Below, one piece after another: positions 18,361-26,991 of a DNA stretch of 64,000 bases; position 1 is the first letter of the stretch; the number at the start of each line of letters is the position of its first letter. Made by a program: the position numbers and the translations under genes. The notes under the pieces were generated by a model, which was not told the DNA's origin, searched no databases, and saw nothing but the letters and a program-made list of their open reading frames with translations. The DNA lies in NCBI GenBank assembly GCA_002709075.1, contig PAPV01000020.1:60200-124199 (forward strand), written 5' to 3'. This DNA comes from Rhodospirillaceae bacterium (GTDB taxonomy: Bacteria > Pseudomonadota > Alphaproteobacteria > MPNO01 > UBA2964).

Positions 18361-20133
18361 ATGAAGGGAAAACACTTGGTTCAAATTCGGTTCATTGTTT
18401 TTTTCTTGAGTACTCTGAGTTTCATTTTTATCGGAATGATTGCTGCCTATGCTGCCAACGGGAACGATAGACCTAACGGTTTGGCATTTAATGATTTGAA
18501 AATTACTAACAATATTAATTACTCATATGATGCTTCATTTGGCAGTTATCTTGCGGGCCGTTTTGCTAAAAACTCCTTTGATTTCGGTGCGGCGGCTAAT
18601 TTTCTAACAAAACATCAAGAAGCCAGCGCAAACGATAAATTTGTACAGAGACAAATTATTTTTTCATTGTTGGCTTCTGGCAACATGTATGCTGCTAAAC
18701 GTCTAATTGAAAAAGAAATTAAGTCCGATAAGACGTCTTCGGTCGTTCCGCTGGCATTTTTTGTTTCTGCTACCAAAGGCAAACGATTTGATATTGCACT
18801 AAAAAGACTGGCGTTCATGCCAGACGATGGGATCAACAAATTAATTGTTCCGCTTTTTCGAGCTTGGTTGTTTGTTGGAATGGAAAAATACCAAAAAGCG
18901 ATCGAAGCTCTTTCTTCTATCTCTGATATTAACGAATTTAATTCTCTGAGAAATTACCATACTGCCTTGATTAGAGACCTGGCAGGTGACCCGAATGAAG
19001 CTGAGCTGGCATTTCTGGATGCATTAAGGTCGATGAGCTCTGCGCGAACATTAGAGGCTTATGGTAAATTTTTAATAAGAGCGGAGAGATTTGAAGAAGC
19101 ACATGAATTATTTATTCGCTATGGCAGAAATAATGGGATTGTTAGTTCAGATAAAGCTTCTTCAATTGCAAAGCTTAGTTCTCGTGCGAGGCCAGATCGT
19201 TTAATAGGAACTGTTCTTGATGGTGTTGCTGAGGTGTTGCTCAATATTTCAAATCTTTTCAACCAAAACCGTGCTGCTAGCTTAGCTTTGATTTACAGCC
19301 AGTTAGCTCTTTGGATCAAACCTTCTTTTCCGGCTGCTAAATTATTTGTTGGGGAAATTTATGATGGTATGGAGCGAAAGGAAGATGCGTTAAGGTTTTT
19401 TACATCAGTTGAGAAGAATTCCAGCTATTACTGGACTGCTCAACTGCGCCGGTCAACAATCTTAAATAATCTAAAACGCTCTGAAGAAGCAGTAGCTTTA
19501 TTGAGAAGAATGGCGAAAGAAAAGCCAGAGCGAACAGATGCACTAATCTACCTAGGAGACATTTTGAGAGGATCTAAAGAATATTTATTAGCTTCGGCGG
19601 TGTACAGTCAAGCTATAAATAGAATAAAAAATGCACGTGTAAACGATTGGTCCCTTTATTATTCGCGCGGGATAACTTTCGAGCGAGCAAAGCAATGGGA
19701 TAATGCAGAAAAAGACTTTCTTAAAGCTCTGAAATTGCAACCCAATCAGCCATTGGTCTTAAATTATTTGGGATACAGTTGGGTTGATCAGGGAAGAAAT
19801 TTGGCTCGTGCAAAAAAAATGATAGAAGAGGCTGCCAAAAGGCGCCCTAATGATGGTTACATTGTTGATAGCCTTGGTTGGGCATTATATAGAATGGGAA
19901 AGTTTCGTTCTGCCACTTTTTACTTAGAGAGAGCTGTTACCCTGCGGCCGGAGGATCCCACAATAAATGATCATTTGGGAGATGCTTACTGGAGGGTTGG
20001 GCGCCTGCGCGAGGCGGGTTTTCAGTGGCGGCGTGTTTTAACTCTTAAGCCTGATATTGAGCAAAGAGAGCTGATAAAAGCGAAGTTGCGGCGAGGATTG
20101 CAGAAAGCACTTAAACCGAGAAATGAACGTTGA
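18361..20133 (+). CDS. exported tetratricopeptide-repeat protein
   Basis: A 590-residue protein with an N-terminal hydrophobic signal segment (about residues 8-31, FIVFFLSTLSFIFIGMIAAYAA) and TPR repeats throughout. They are clearest in the last 200 residues, where NDWSLYYSRGITFERAKQWDNAEKDFLKALKLQPNQP, LNYLGYSWVDQG and VDSLGWALYRMGKFRSATFYLERAV are successive repeats. Such proteins scaffold envelope complexes; no specific role can be given. ATG at 18361 is chosen; TTG at 18355 would add two residues. Its stop overlaps the ispE start (TTGA), a pairing common in alphaproteobacteria. Confidence 0.85.
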   Translation: MKGKHLVQIRFIVFFLSTLSFIFIGMIAAYAANGNDRPNGLAFNDLKITNNINYSYDASFGSYLAGRFAKNSFDFGAAANFLTKHQEASANDKFVQRQIIFSLLASGNMYAAKRLIEKEIKSDKTSSVVPLAFFVSATKGKRFDIALKRLAFMPDDGINKLIVPLFRAWLFVGMEKYQKAIEALSSISDINEFNSLRNYHTALIRDLAGDPNEAELAFLDALRSMSSARTLEAYGKFLIRAERFEEAHELFIRYGRNNGIVSSDKASSIAKLSSRARPDRLIGTVLDGVAEVLLNISNLFNQNRAASLALIYSQLALWIKPSFPAAKLFVGEIYDGMERKEDALRFFTSVEKNSSYYWTAQLRRSTILNNLKRSEEAVALLRRMAKEKPERTDALIYLGDILRGSKEYLLASAVYSQAINRIKNARVNDWSLYYSRGITFERAKQWDNAEKDFLKALKLQPNQPLVLNYLGYSWVDQGRNLARAKKMIEEAAKRRPNDGYIVDSLGWALYRMGKFRSATFYLERAVTLRPEDPTINDHLGDAYWRVGRLREAGFQWRRVLTLKPDIEQRELIKAKLRRGLQKALKPRNER

Positions 20134-21032
20134 AAAATAATTCAGACAAGCAGGCAAATAAAGTCATATTAGAGGCGCCGGCTAAGATAAATCTCTCGCT
20201 GTTAATTACTGGGCGTCGTGCAGATGGCTATCATACACTGGATAGTCTAATAGTATTTGCTGAAACCCATGATCGTATCACTATTTCTCCAAATAAGGGT
20301 CTTGCTTTCAAAATTTGTGGACCATTTCGAAAAATGCTCGCTAGTGATCAAAATAATTCTATTTTGCAAGCAGCGAATTTAATTGTTGAGAGAACCGGAG
20401 TGAAACCAAACGCATCGATAATTCTTGAAAAGAACTTGCCAGTTGCTTCAGGAATTGGAGGAGGATCATCCAATGCAGCAGCAGCAATTCATGGTCTTAA
20501 TCAGTTTTGGAAAACAGGATTAAACAATCAAGAAGTAAGAGAAATAGGTTTGTCCATTGGCACAGATGTACCAGTTTGTCTTCTCGGCCTTCCTGCTCGG
20601 GTGAGTGGCATTGGAGAGAACATAGAAATACTCTCTACAATCCCTTCATTCGGTCTTCTATTAGTGAATCCGGGAGCTGCGGTTTCCACATCGGAGGTAT
20701 TTAGGCTGCGATCAGGCTCATTTTCAAGAGAGGTATCTTCAGAAAATATTGGATTTAAAAACCCACAAGCTTTAGCAAATTATTTAATTGGTCTCAGAAA
20801 TGATCTTGAAGTTCCCGCAAGAAAAGTCTGTCCCCAAATCGCCGATGTTTTAAAAGTTATAGGCGCAACCGAGGAATGTTTGTTAAGCCGTCTGTCGGGA
20901 AGTGGTGCAACATGTTTTGGAATTTTTAAAAATCGAGCAGCTGCCAGTGCTGCTAAGGATAAGATATGTTCAAAATATCCTGCATGGTGGGTAAATTCTA
21001 CGATAATAAGAAATGGTAAAGTGTTTAATTAA
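20130..21032 (+). CDS. ispE: 4-diphosphocytidyl-2-C-methyl-D-erythritol kinase
   Basis: GHMP kinase of the MEP isoprenoid pathway. It has APAKINLSLLITGRRADGYHTLDSL at the N-terminus, the ATP-binding glycine-serine loop LPVASGIGGGSSNAAA (about 108-123), and RLSGSGATCFGIF near the end. The start is TTG at 20130, overlapping the upstream TGA stop by three bases; the next residues lead directly into the conserved APAKINL, so a later start is unlikely. Convergent with the PodJ-like gene, leaving only two bases between stops. Confidence 0.95.
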   Translation: MKNNSDKQANKVILEAPAKINLSLLITGRRADGYHTLDSLIVFAETHDRITISPNKGLAFKICGPFRKMLASDQNNSILQAANLIVERTGVKPNASIILEKNLPVASGIGGGSSNAAAAIHGLNQFWKTGLNNQEVREIGLSIGTDVPVCLLGLPARVSGIGENIEILSTIPSFGLLLVNPGAAVSTSEVFRLRSGSFSREVSSENIGFKNPQALANYLIGLRNDLEVPARKVCPQIADVLKVIGATEECLLSRLSGSGATCFGIFKNRAAASAAKDKICSKYPAWWVNSTIIRNGKVFN

Positions 21033-21034
21033 AA

Positions 21035-22036
21035 TTATTTGACGGCAGACTGCTCAGACATTGCTGCAACCACCTGTCTAAGGTCGATTAGTAGACCATT
21101 TGTAGGTTTGCCGTCTGTCGGCAATCCAGCAAAATTTTGATACAATTTCAGGGCAGAAATTGTTTCTTGATCCAATATACCTGTAATAGAGGATGAAAAA
21201 AGATCGAGTTCAGTAAGTAATTGCTGCAATTCAGTGATTTCATCGGTTGTTAAAGGAATATTTTTTTTACTAGGCGTGGCTTGCTTGTTAATTTGTGTGA
21301 GTTGACCTCTTTTTTGCTCCAGTTTGTTAGGGTCTTTTCTTATTCTTTTTATTTTTGTGGCTGCTTTCGCGCTTCCTTCTGCAACAGCACGTTTATACCA
21401 ACTAGTTGCCTTTTCTTGATCCGCAGGAACCCCCAAACCTTGTTCGTACAGGTATGCTAATTGGAACATCGCATCCGCCACGCCGTTGTTTGATGACTTT
21501 ATAAAAAGGGAATAGGCACGAACAGCATCAGTACTTACACCAACCCCTTTCAAAAATCTTTTGCCCAATTCTAATTGGGCAAAGCCATCTCCCTCGTTGG
21601 CAAGTTTTTGTAGCCGACTCAGCTGCATGTTAAGAAGTACTTGCTCGTTTGATGTTTTAATTGTAGCAGCTTCGTTAAAAATATAATTTGGATTTTTCCA
21701 TATTGTATACCCTCCTCCTGCAAGCAAAAGCGTGGTCACACTTAGGATGGCCAAGCGAGCTCTTTTTTTGAAAATTGTTGCAGAGAAAAATTTGAAATAC
21801 AGGAAACGTTTGTTGTATAAATAGTCAGAGTTTTCTTGCCTTAAAGACTGTGTTGTTTGATTTTTTATTTTTTCAACTACTTGTTCTTTAACTTCAGATC
21901 TGTCTAATGATAATTCAGTTTGAAGCCTAATATGTTTGTCGAGCCACTGCCCAACCGATAACCCAGCACGTGAAGCAGATTTTTTTGCTAAAACCTGAGT
22001 TTGTTTATCGACGCCTTTGACAGACCATTGGCTCAT
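21035..22036 (-). CDS. PodJ-like protein with Sel1 repeats and peptidoglycan-binding domain
   Basis: Membrane protein of about 333 residues. Order: an N-terminal motif SQWSVKGVDKQTQVLAKK to GLSVGQWLDKHI (residues 2-36), like the start of alphaproteobacterial PodJ-type proteins; a polar stretch; a membrane segment near residues 95-115 (AILSVTTLLLAGGGYTIW); two or three Sel1 repeats (AQLELGKRFLKGVGVSTD, AMFQLAYLYEQGLGVPAD); and a C-terminal peptidoglycan-binding helix bundle (ITGILDQETISALKLYQNFAGL). It lacks the long coiled coil of Caulobacter PodJ. A cell-pole role is inference. ATG at 22036 is used rather than the TTG at 22048. Confidence 0.7.
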   Translation of the reverse strand: MSQWSVKGVDKQTQVLAKKSASRAGLSVGQWLDKHIRLQTELSLDRSEVKEQVVEKIKNQTTQSLRQENSDYLYNKRFLYFKFFSATIFKKRARLAILSVTTLLLAGGGYTIWKNPNYIFNEAATIKTSNEQVLLNMQLSRLQKLANEGDGFAQLELGKRFLKGVGVSTDAVRAYSLFIKSSNNGVADAMFQLAYLYEQGLGVPADQEKATSWYKRAVAEGSAKAATKIKRIRKDPNKLEQKRGQLTQINKQATPSKKNIPLTTDEITELQQLLTELDLFSSSITGILDQETISALKLYQNFAGLPTDGKPTNGLLIDLRQVVAAMSEQSAVK

Positions 22037-22270
22037 ATATTCAACCAAAAAGATATGGACCTACAAAATTTAAATCACGCATGTAATTGTAAATATTGCA
22101 GAATTATTAAAATCGCTCAAGCTCTAATGAGGACTATAAAATTTCGAACATTACTACGAGTACATATCAACCACACAAAGTCAGTAATTTTTTAAGTTTG
22201 CACAACCAACCCTTTTAAATTTTCCCACTTGTTTTTTAAAATCTAAGTTTATTTTAATATTTGTCTGTAG

Positions 22271-22492
22271 TCACTTTTGATTTTTTACTGTTCTAAGCAT
22301 TGCCCTTTCAATAGATGTCAAATTGTGATTATTTTGCAAAGACTGCTCTTCATCTAGGGTAGCAGCTTTATTTATAACCTCTGCTAGCCACGTTCCCAGA
22401 GAAACATTTTTATCTTTGGCTGCCTTAATTGCGGCCTTACGGGCATCTTCGGAAACTTCGTCGATGTGCCAAACTGAGGATGTATTAACCAT
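22271..22492 (-). CDS. small protein homologous to the N-terminal domain of the neighbouring PodJ-like protein
   Basis: A 73-residue soluble protein. Its first 40 residues (WHIDEVSEDARKAAIKAA to SLGTWLAEVI) align with the beginning of the PodJ-like protein downstream on the same strand: W-[SH]-[VI]-x2-V, then an Ala/Lys helix, then S-[VL]-G-x-W-L-x3-I. ATG at 22492 has an AAGGA site 5 bases before it; a TTG further upstream is not needed. It may be a regulator or partner of the larger protein. Function is unknown. Confidence 0.65.
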   Translation of the reverse strand: MVNTSSVWHIDEVSEDARKAAIKAAKDKNVSLGTWLAEVINKAATLDEEQSLQNNHNLTSIERAMLRTVKNQK

Positions 22493-22615
22493 TAAAATCC
22501 TTTTTAACAATAGTTTTTCTATTATAACCTATTTACTCTGACTAAAAAGAACGATATTCAATTTCTCTATAGCTTGTGGGGCAGGGTTTCCCTGTCTATC
22601 CTGAAATAATTCGTT

Positions 22616-22689
22616 TGGGGCGTAGCCAAGCGGTAAGGCAACGGGTTTTGATCCCGTGATCCCTGGTTCGATCCCAGGCGCCCCAGCCA
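22616..22689 (+). tRNA. tRNA-Gln (anticodon TTG)
   Basis: A complete cloverleaf of 74 bases. Acceptor TGGGGCG pairs with CGCCCCA, followed by discriminator G and an encoded CCA. The D-arm is GTAGCCAAGCGGTAAGGC, the anticodon stem ACGGG/CCCGT encloses the loop TTTTGAT with anticodon TTG, and the T-arm has GGTTCGATCC. Confidence 0.96.
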
Positions 22690-22711
22690 ATTTTCTTTGA
22701 AGTGTGTTTTG

Positions 22712-22933
22712 ATGCGTGAGTTAGATTTGCGGGGGTTAAAATGTCCGTTGCCCGTTCTCAGGGCCAATAAAGCACTCAAATCCATGGCGAAGGGAGAGGC
22801 GTTGATTTTGTTGACAAATGATCCGAGGGCACATGATGAATTCAAAGAATTTTGTAAAATTACGGGATACAAAATTTCATCATGCATAGGGGAAAAACAT
22901 GAATGTCGTCTAATTATTTTCAAAACTGCTTAG
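22712..22933 (+). CDS. TusA/SirA-like sulfurtransferase
   Basis: A 73-residue TusA-fold protein that relays persulfide sulfur. The signature LRGLKCPLPVLRANKAL near the N-terminus has the CPxP cysteine, and the rest matches the beta-alpha pattern LILLTNDPRAHDEFKEFC. ATG at 22712 gives MRELDLRGLKCP, the usual start; an upstream TTG is rejected. It lies 23 bases after tRNA-Gln. Whether it serves tRNA thiolation or molybdenum-cofactor sulfuration cannot be told. Confidence 0.88.
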   Translation: MRELDLRGLKCPLPVLRANKALKSMAKGEALILLTNDPRAHDEFKEFCKITGYKISSCIGEKHECRLIIFKTA

Positions 22934-23063
22934 TGACATTTTATTACTTCTAACCTTACTCCCTGAATTGTCGTTAAATAACGTGAATAATTTTAAATTA
23001 AAGATTAATTTTTTGAATCTTGACTGCCATTGTTCGAAGCTTTTTTTGGCCTGCTGATTCGCG

Positions 23064-24022
23064 ATGCAATTAGACTCTTTTGTGTTATCAAATATTAATG
23101 GGAGCATGTTTTTGAATAGTTTTTTAACATTGGCATCTGAACAGTCATGGCGGCGTGCTGTGGTATCGATAGATCAATTCTCTCTGGCAGATATACATGA
23201 AATTTTTGCACTTGCGGACCGGCTATCTATTGGAAGAACCAAACCGCTCAGTGGAAAAATAATTGCCAATGTGTTTTATGAACCTTCGACAAGAACTTCA
23301 TCTAGTTTTTACTCAGCGATGACGAGGTTAGGGGGCAGTGTAATACCTATAAATGAAGTTAATTATTCTTCAGTTACAAAAGGTGAGTCTTTAGAAGATA
23401 CCATTCGAACTCTCGAATGCTATTGTGATTTAATAGTTCTCAGGCACTTTGAAACAGATGCAGCAGAGCGAGCATTGGCGGTGTCAAATATACCAATTAT
23501 AAATGCTGGCAATGGTGTTGGCGAACACCCAACGCAAGCGCTTTTAGATCTTTACACTATTAAAAAGGAACGCGGCGAATTTGATCGATTATCTGTCACA
23601 ATGATAGGGGATTTAAAATTTGGTCGAGTGTTCATAGCTTAACCAAGTTGTTACGTATGTATAATACAGAAATGTATTTTGTGGCACCGAAAGAACTAGC
23701 TATGCCGTTAGAGTATGTATGTTCTCAGGATAAGCATTTTGATAATTTAGACGAAATCATAGAGGATACCGATGTTTTGTATGTTACTAGAGTTCAAAAG
23801 GAAAGAATGACCGGAATTGAGGGATTTGATTTTTCATATTCTGTTACTTTGGATCACATGAAACGTGCTAAAACCAATATGGTACTTATGCATCCATTGC
23901 CTCGTGTTGGAGAAATTCCACCGGAACTCGACTCTGATCCAAGAGCTACATATTTCCGACAAATGAAATACGGATTAAATATAAGGATGGCACTACTTTA
24001 TGCGATGATTGGAAACGTATGA
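23064..24022 (+). pseudogene. pyrB: aspartate carbamoyltransferase catalytic subunit, interrupted by a one-base frameshift
   Basis: ATCase catalyses the first committed step of pyrimidine synthesis. The first frame (23064-23642) covers the carbamoyl-phosphate domain with [28 protein letters not shown] and GDLKFGR, then stops. The second frame resumes at the codon at 23630 with [12 protein letters not shown] and runs through MHPLPRVGEIPPE to the normal C-terminus at 24022. One base is missing at about 23628, between GDLKFGR and VHSL. All expected catalytic motifs survive on both sides, so this is either a recent inactivating mutation or a sequencing/assembly error. No slippery heptamer is visible. 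Confidence 0.85.
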
Positions 24023-24026
24023 AGTC

Positions 24027-24818
24027 ATGGAGTTAGCCTACAAACGTTATGGTTCTGGTTCGCCTATTTTAATTTTACATGGTTTGCTCGGGTCGGGTCG
24101 CAATTGGACATCAATGGCTAAACGCTTTGCTGCTGATGGTTGGGAAGCTATCACAGTAGATCTTCGTAATCACGGGGAATCTCCGCATAGCAATGCGATA
24201 AATTATTCTTTAATGGCTAACGATGTAGCTGAGCTAATTCGTTTACTAAAAATTGAATGTCCTATTGTTATTGGTCATTCAATGGGTGGAAAAGTTGCTA
24301 TGGCACTCTCGCTTACAAAGCTTGAAGTCATAAAAGCTCTAATTGTAGTCGATATTGCGCCAAAAAAATATTTTCATAGCAATCTGTCTCTAATAACTGC
24401 GATGATGGAAGTAGATTTAGATGAAATCTCGACTCGAGTGGAAGCAGATAAGATTTTATCAAAAAAGATAAATAATGGCGATATGAGAGCTTTTTTACTT
24501 CAAAATTTAATTTTTGAAAACGGCGTTGCCTCATGGCGTGTTAATCTAGCTTCGATAGAATCGAACATGGAGCATCTGATGGATTTTCCTTACAGAAAAA
24601 ACGAGTTTCTTTATGCAGGGCCAGTGTTATTTGTTGGGGGCGGCGTCTCTGAATATATGCGAAGTATGAAGCTTGATATTATACTTGATCTTTTTCCAAT
24701 CGCAGAAGTGAAAATGATTAAAAACACAGGGCATTGGGTTCATTCGGAGAAGCCCACGTTGTTCTATACGATTGTCTCCCAATTTATAAATCAAATAAAT
24801 AAAAAAGGGCCGCTCTAA
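24027..24818 (+). CDS. alpha/beta-fold hydrolase (YbfF-like esterase)
   Basis: A 263-residue alpha/beta hydrolase. The N-terminal LHGLLGSGRNWTSMAKRFA has the oxyanion HG motif, DLRNHGESPHS follows, the nucleophile elbow is GHSMGGKVAM with the catalytic Ser, and the C-terminal NTGHWVHSEKP carries the catalytic His. This fits the YbfF group of acyl-CoA or ester hydrolases. ATG at 24027 begins 5 bases after the pyrB stop. Its own stop codon lies in the loop of a strong hairpin (24807-24825). Confidence 0.85.
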   Translation: MELAYKRYGSGSPILILHGLLGSGRNWTSMAKRFAADGWEAITVDLRNHGESPHSNAINYSLMANDVAELIRLLKIECPIVIGHSMGGKVAMALSLTKLEVIKALIVVDIAPKKYFHSNLSLITAMMEVDLDEISTRVEADKILSKKINNGDMRAFLLQNLIFENGVASWRVNLASIESNMEHLMDFPYRKNEFLYAGPVLFVGGGVSEYMRSMKLDIILDLFPIAEVKMIKNTGHWVHSEKPTLFYTIVSQFINQINKKGPL

Positions 24819-24826
24819 GCGGCCCC
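24801..24826 (-). terminator. intrinsic terminator shared by convergent genes
   Basis: Stem GGGCCGC (24807-24813) and GCGGCCC (24819-24825) around a TCTAA loop. Reading the minus strand, six T follow the stem, so it is a canonical terminator for the TctC-type gene that ends at 24847. On the plus strand it lies across the end of the hydrolase gene. Confidence 0.85.
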
Positions 24827-24846
24827 TCTCTATAGAATTTTTGCGA

Positions 24847-25878
24847 CTACTTTTTTGGAAACACTAGCTTCTTCACGCGAGCTATAACAGCTGGTGAAGA
24901 CTCTTTTAATGCAGTGTTTACGATTTCTTGGATTTTCTTCCCAGTTGAGGGAATCAGTCGAAGTTTTCGTTTTTTTAGTTCAGCGGCAAACTTAGGGTCT
25001 GCATTCATTTTATTGTAAGCAGTTCTTACAGTCTCCACCGTGGCACTTTTTACCCCTGGTGGATATGCGAGACCACGTCCAATCGGACCTGCTGAAGCAA
25101 GAAAACCAACTAATGGCCGATCTTTCTTTGCTACAAGGTCAATAAGCATTGGCACATCAGGTAGATCTGGATCTTTAAAGAAACCCGTTTGTAAGATGGC
25201 TCTTGCGAAGGGTTTCTTCCCCTTAAACCAATGCGGTACCTTTGAACTCCAAGCGAGCCAATTGAAAGCCGCCATTTGAGATTCTCCTTGCTCTACAGCT
25301 AGAATTGACCGGGAAGAGCCCTTGTAACCGGTGATCATGCGTCCTTTAAGATTAAGGAGACCCCAAGCTACCATTGGTGTTAAGTATCCACTAGATCCTG
25401 TTCCACTGGTAGCACCAATGACCGCGATATTTTTCATGTCCTGAATTTTTTTAATGCCTGTGTCTGCTCTAACTACCATTATAACATTTGTTTGATTAGA
25501 CGATCCAAGATAGTGAAATTTGTCAGCCTTGTAGCGCATTCTCTTTGGACGAAGCAGTTGATTGACAACGACATTATCCAAAGGAACAAACATATGGAAA
25601 CCCTTGGCCGGAGCTACGTTATACATGTAGGCCTGGGCTTTGGATCCGCCGGCTCCTGGCATATGCTGCAATATAACTGTCGGTTTTCCAGGTATGTGTT
25701 TGCCTAGATGATTAGAGAAGCTTGCACCATACTTGTCGTAAGTTCCTCCAGGACCATATGGAATGACAATTGTCACCGTTCGGTCTTTAAAGTGTTTGGC
25801 ATTTGATGCTACCACAGCAGTTGATATGGTAATCCCTACAATTAATGCCGATGTTATTGCTAAATATTTTTTTATCAT
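24847..25878 (-). CDS. tripartite tricarboxylate transporter (TctC/Bug-type) periplasmic binding protein
   Basis: Solute receptor of the TTT uptake family. It has a signal peptide (MIKKYLAITSALIVG to VVASNA), then the Bug-family start TVTIVIPYGPGGTYDKYGA, HMPGAGGSKAQAYMYN, and VIGATSGTGSSGY around the ligand pocket. ATG at 25878 has a GGAG site 7 bases upstream; a longer in-frame extension lacks a signal sequence and is rejected. No TctA or TctB membrane gene is adjacent, so it is an orphan receptor, as is frequent for this family. The ligand is unknown. Confidence 0.88.
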   Translation of the reverse strand: MIKKYLAITSALIVGITISTAVVASNAKHFKDRTVTIVIPYGPGGTYDKYGASFSNHLGKHIPGKPTVILQHMPGAGGSKAQAYMYNVAPAKGFHMFVPLDNVVVNQLLRPKRMRYKADKFHYLGSSNQTNVIMVVRADTGIKKIQDMKNIAVIGATSGTGSSGYLTPMVAWGLLNLKGRMITGYKGSSRSILAVEQGESQMAAFNWLAWSSKVPHWFKGKKPFARAILQTGFFKDPDLPDVPMLIDLVAKKDRPLVGFLASAGPIGRGLAYPPGVKSATVETVRTAYNKMNADPKFAAELKKRKLRLIPSTGKKIQEIVNTALKESSPAVIARVKKLVFPKK

Positions 25879-26209
25879 GTTTTCTCCATAGGAATTTTTC
25901 AATTCAAGATCCGAACCAAATTTCCAAACCGGTTCGTAGCGAACGCTAGAGAAGACCAGCGCGTACTGCAAGAAATTTGTAGTAAAAATTTATTTTTTTT
26001 GTGGGTAAACGGTGATAACACCCCCAGAATATCATCAAATATATAATTATTGCGCCTAAATTGTAAAAAATAACGTTAAGGCTGATAAAATAAGACACTA
26101 TAAATTTAATAGTAAATTCGTCCATCGATCTAAGTAGTGATGTATCAGCATTCGATCCATATAGCAGAAAGGACTTTGTGTTTAAGCCAATTTTTATCAA
26201 CAAGTTGCT
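25879..26209. other. intergenic region, no gene seen
   Basis: About 330 AT-rich bases between two minus-strand genes. Open frames here are short, lack ribosome binding sites and have no recognisable content. The segment just upstream of 25878 probably holds the promoter of the TctC-type gene. Confidence 0.5.
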
Positions 26210-26602
26210 TTAGGACTTAGAGACCGCAACTGCTTGTATTTCGATCAGCATTTCGGGACGATTGAGGGCACTTACAGTAACAAGCGCACTCGCGGGGAAT
26301 TTGTCGTTTTGGAAAAATTCTTTCCGGATTTCGACAAAACGAATGTTATTTGTTACGTCTGTAATAAAACATGTCATTGACACTATATCTGATAGACTTG
26401 CATCAACTTGTGCAAGTGTAACTGATAGTTTGTGAAATACAGATCGAACTTGTCCATCAAAATCACCAATAAGAGACTTGCCGGTTGTCTCCTCAGTTGC
26501 GAAGTGACCTGCTAGCCAAATTGTGCGTCCACCCTCAGAAACTACAGCAGAAGAGTAAGAGCGGGATTTTTCATACTCTGATGACAGATTTATGCGTTTC
26601 AC
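26210..26602 (-). CDS. RidA/YjgF-family protein
   Basis: RidA-fold proteins hydrolyse reactive enamines and imines. Recognisable segments are YSSAVVSEGGRTIWLAGHFA, GDFDGQVRSVFHKLSVTLAQVDASLSDIVSMTCFITDV, and FPASALVTVSALNRPEMLIEIQAVA at the end. The canonical Arg is replaced or shifted: the C-terminal motif reads SALVTVSALNRPEMLIEIQ instead of R-x3-x-x-L...E. So it may belong to a non-archetypal RidA subgroup. GTG at 26602 gives a start that fits the family; an ATG at 26665 would add 21 residues of hydrophobic, atypical sequence. Confidence 0.82.
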   Translation of the reverse strand: MKRINLSSEYEKSRSYSSAVVSEGGRTIWLAGHFATEETTGKSLIGDFDGQVRSVFHKLSVTLAQVDASLSDIVSMTCFITDVTNNIRFVEIRKEFFQNDKFPASALVTVSALNRPEMLIEIQAVAVSKS

Positions 26603-26991
26603 TTTATCACTTTCTTCAAAAAAATGCAGGTTGCAGAAAAAATATGATTTTAACTTATAAAACATTCAGGATTCTAAGTCTAAATACTTTTCGTATTTGA
26701 TTTATTTGAAGGAGAAATAAAGGTTTTTGAATTTTATTTTGTGTTTCTAGTTAAAAATTGTTTTTTAATAGATCGAGCTTCACGGCAGGGTATTTGGTAA
26801 CCGTTAAACTGTCCAAAGCGGATTGCTATTTGCTATCAAAGTATGTCCGCCAATTTCTCAGTCGAGAAAAAAAGTCGTACCCCCGCCTAATTATAAATGG
26901 TAGACATTGTTTGAGTGCATATTGTTTACCGCAGACTCATTTGCAAACTGAATTGAACAAGCAGCACAGACACATCGCATTGGTAAAATTA
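26603..26991. other. intergenic region between divergent genes
   Basis: About 390 bases separating the RidA-like gene from the MFS carrier. The carrier's frame stays open upstream to a TTG at 26758, but that part is hydrophilic and without family likeness, so I treat it as noncoding. Promoters for both genes should lie here. Confidence 0.45.

Noticed and set aside
23600..23660. Programmed ribosomal frameshift in pyrB
   Set aside because: The sequence at the junction (GGTCGAGTGTTC) has no slippery heptamer or clear stimulatory hairpin; a plain deletion or error is simpler.
25946..26203. 85-codon minus-strand frame upstream of the TctC-type gene
   Set aside because: It overlaps the promoter area, has no ribosome binding site and its composition looks like translated AT-rich noncoding DNA.
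26758..26991. N-terminal extension of the MFS carrier from a TTG codon
   Set aside because: The added 78 residues are hydrophilic and unlike the family; ATG at 26992 gives the standard length.
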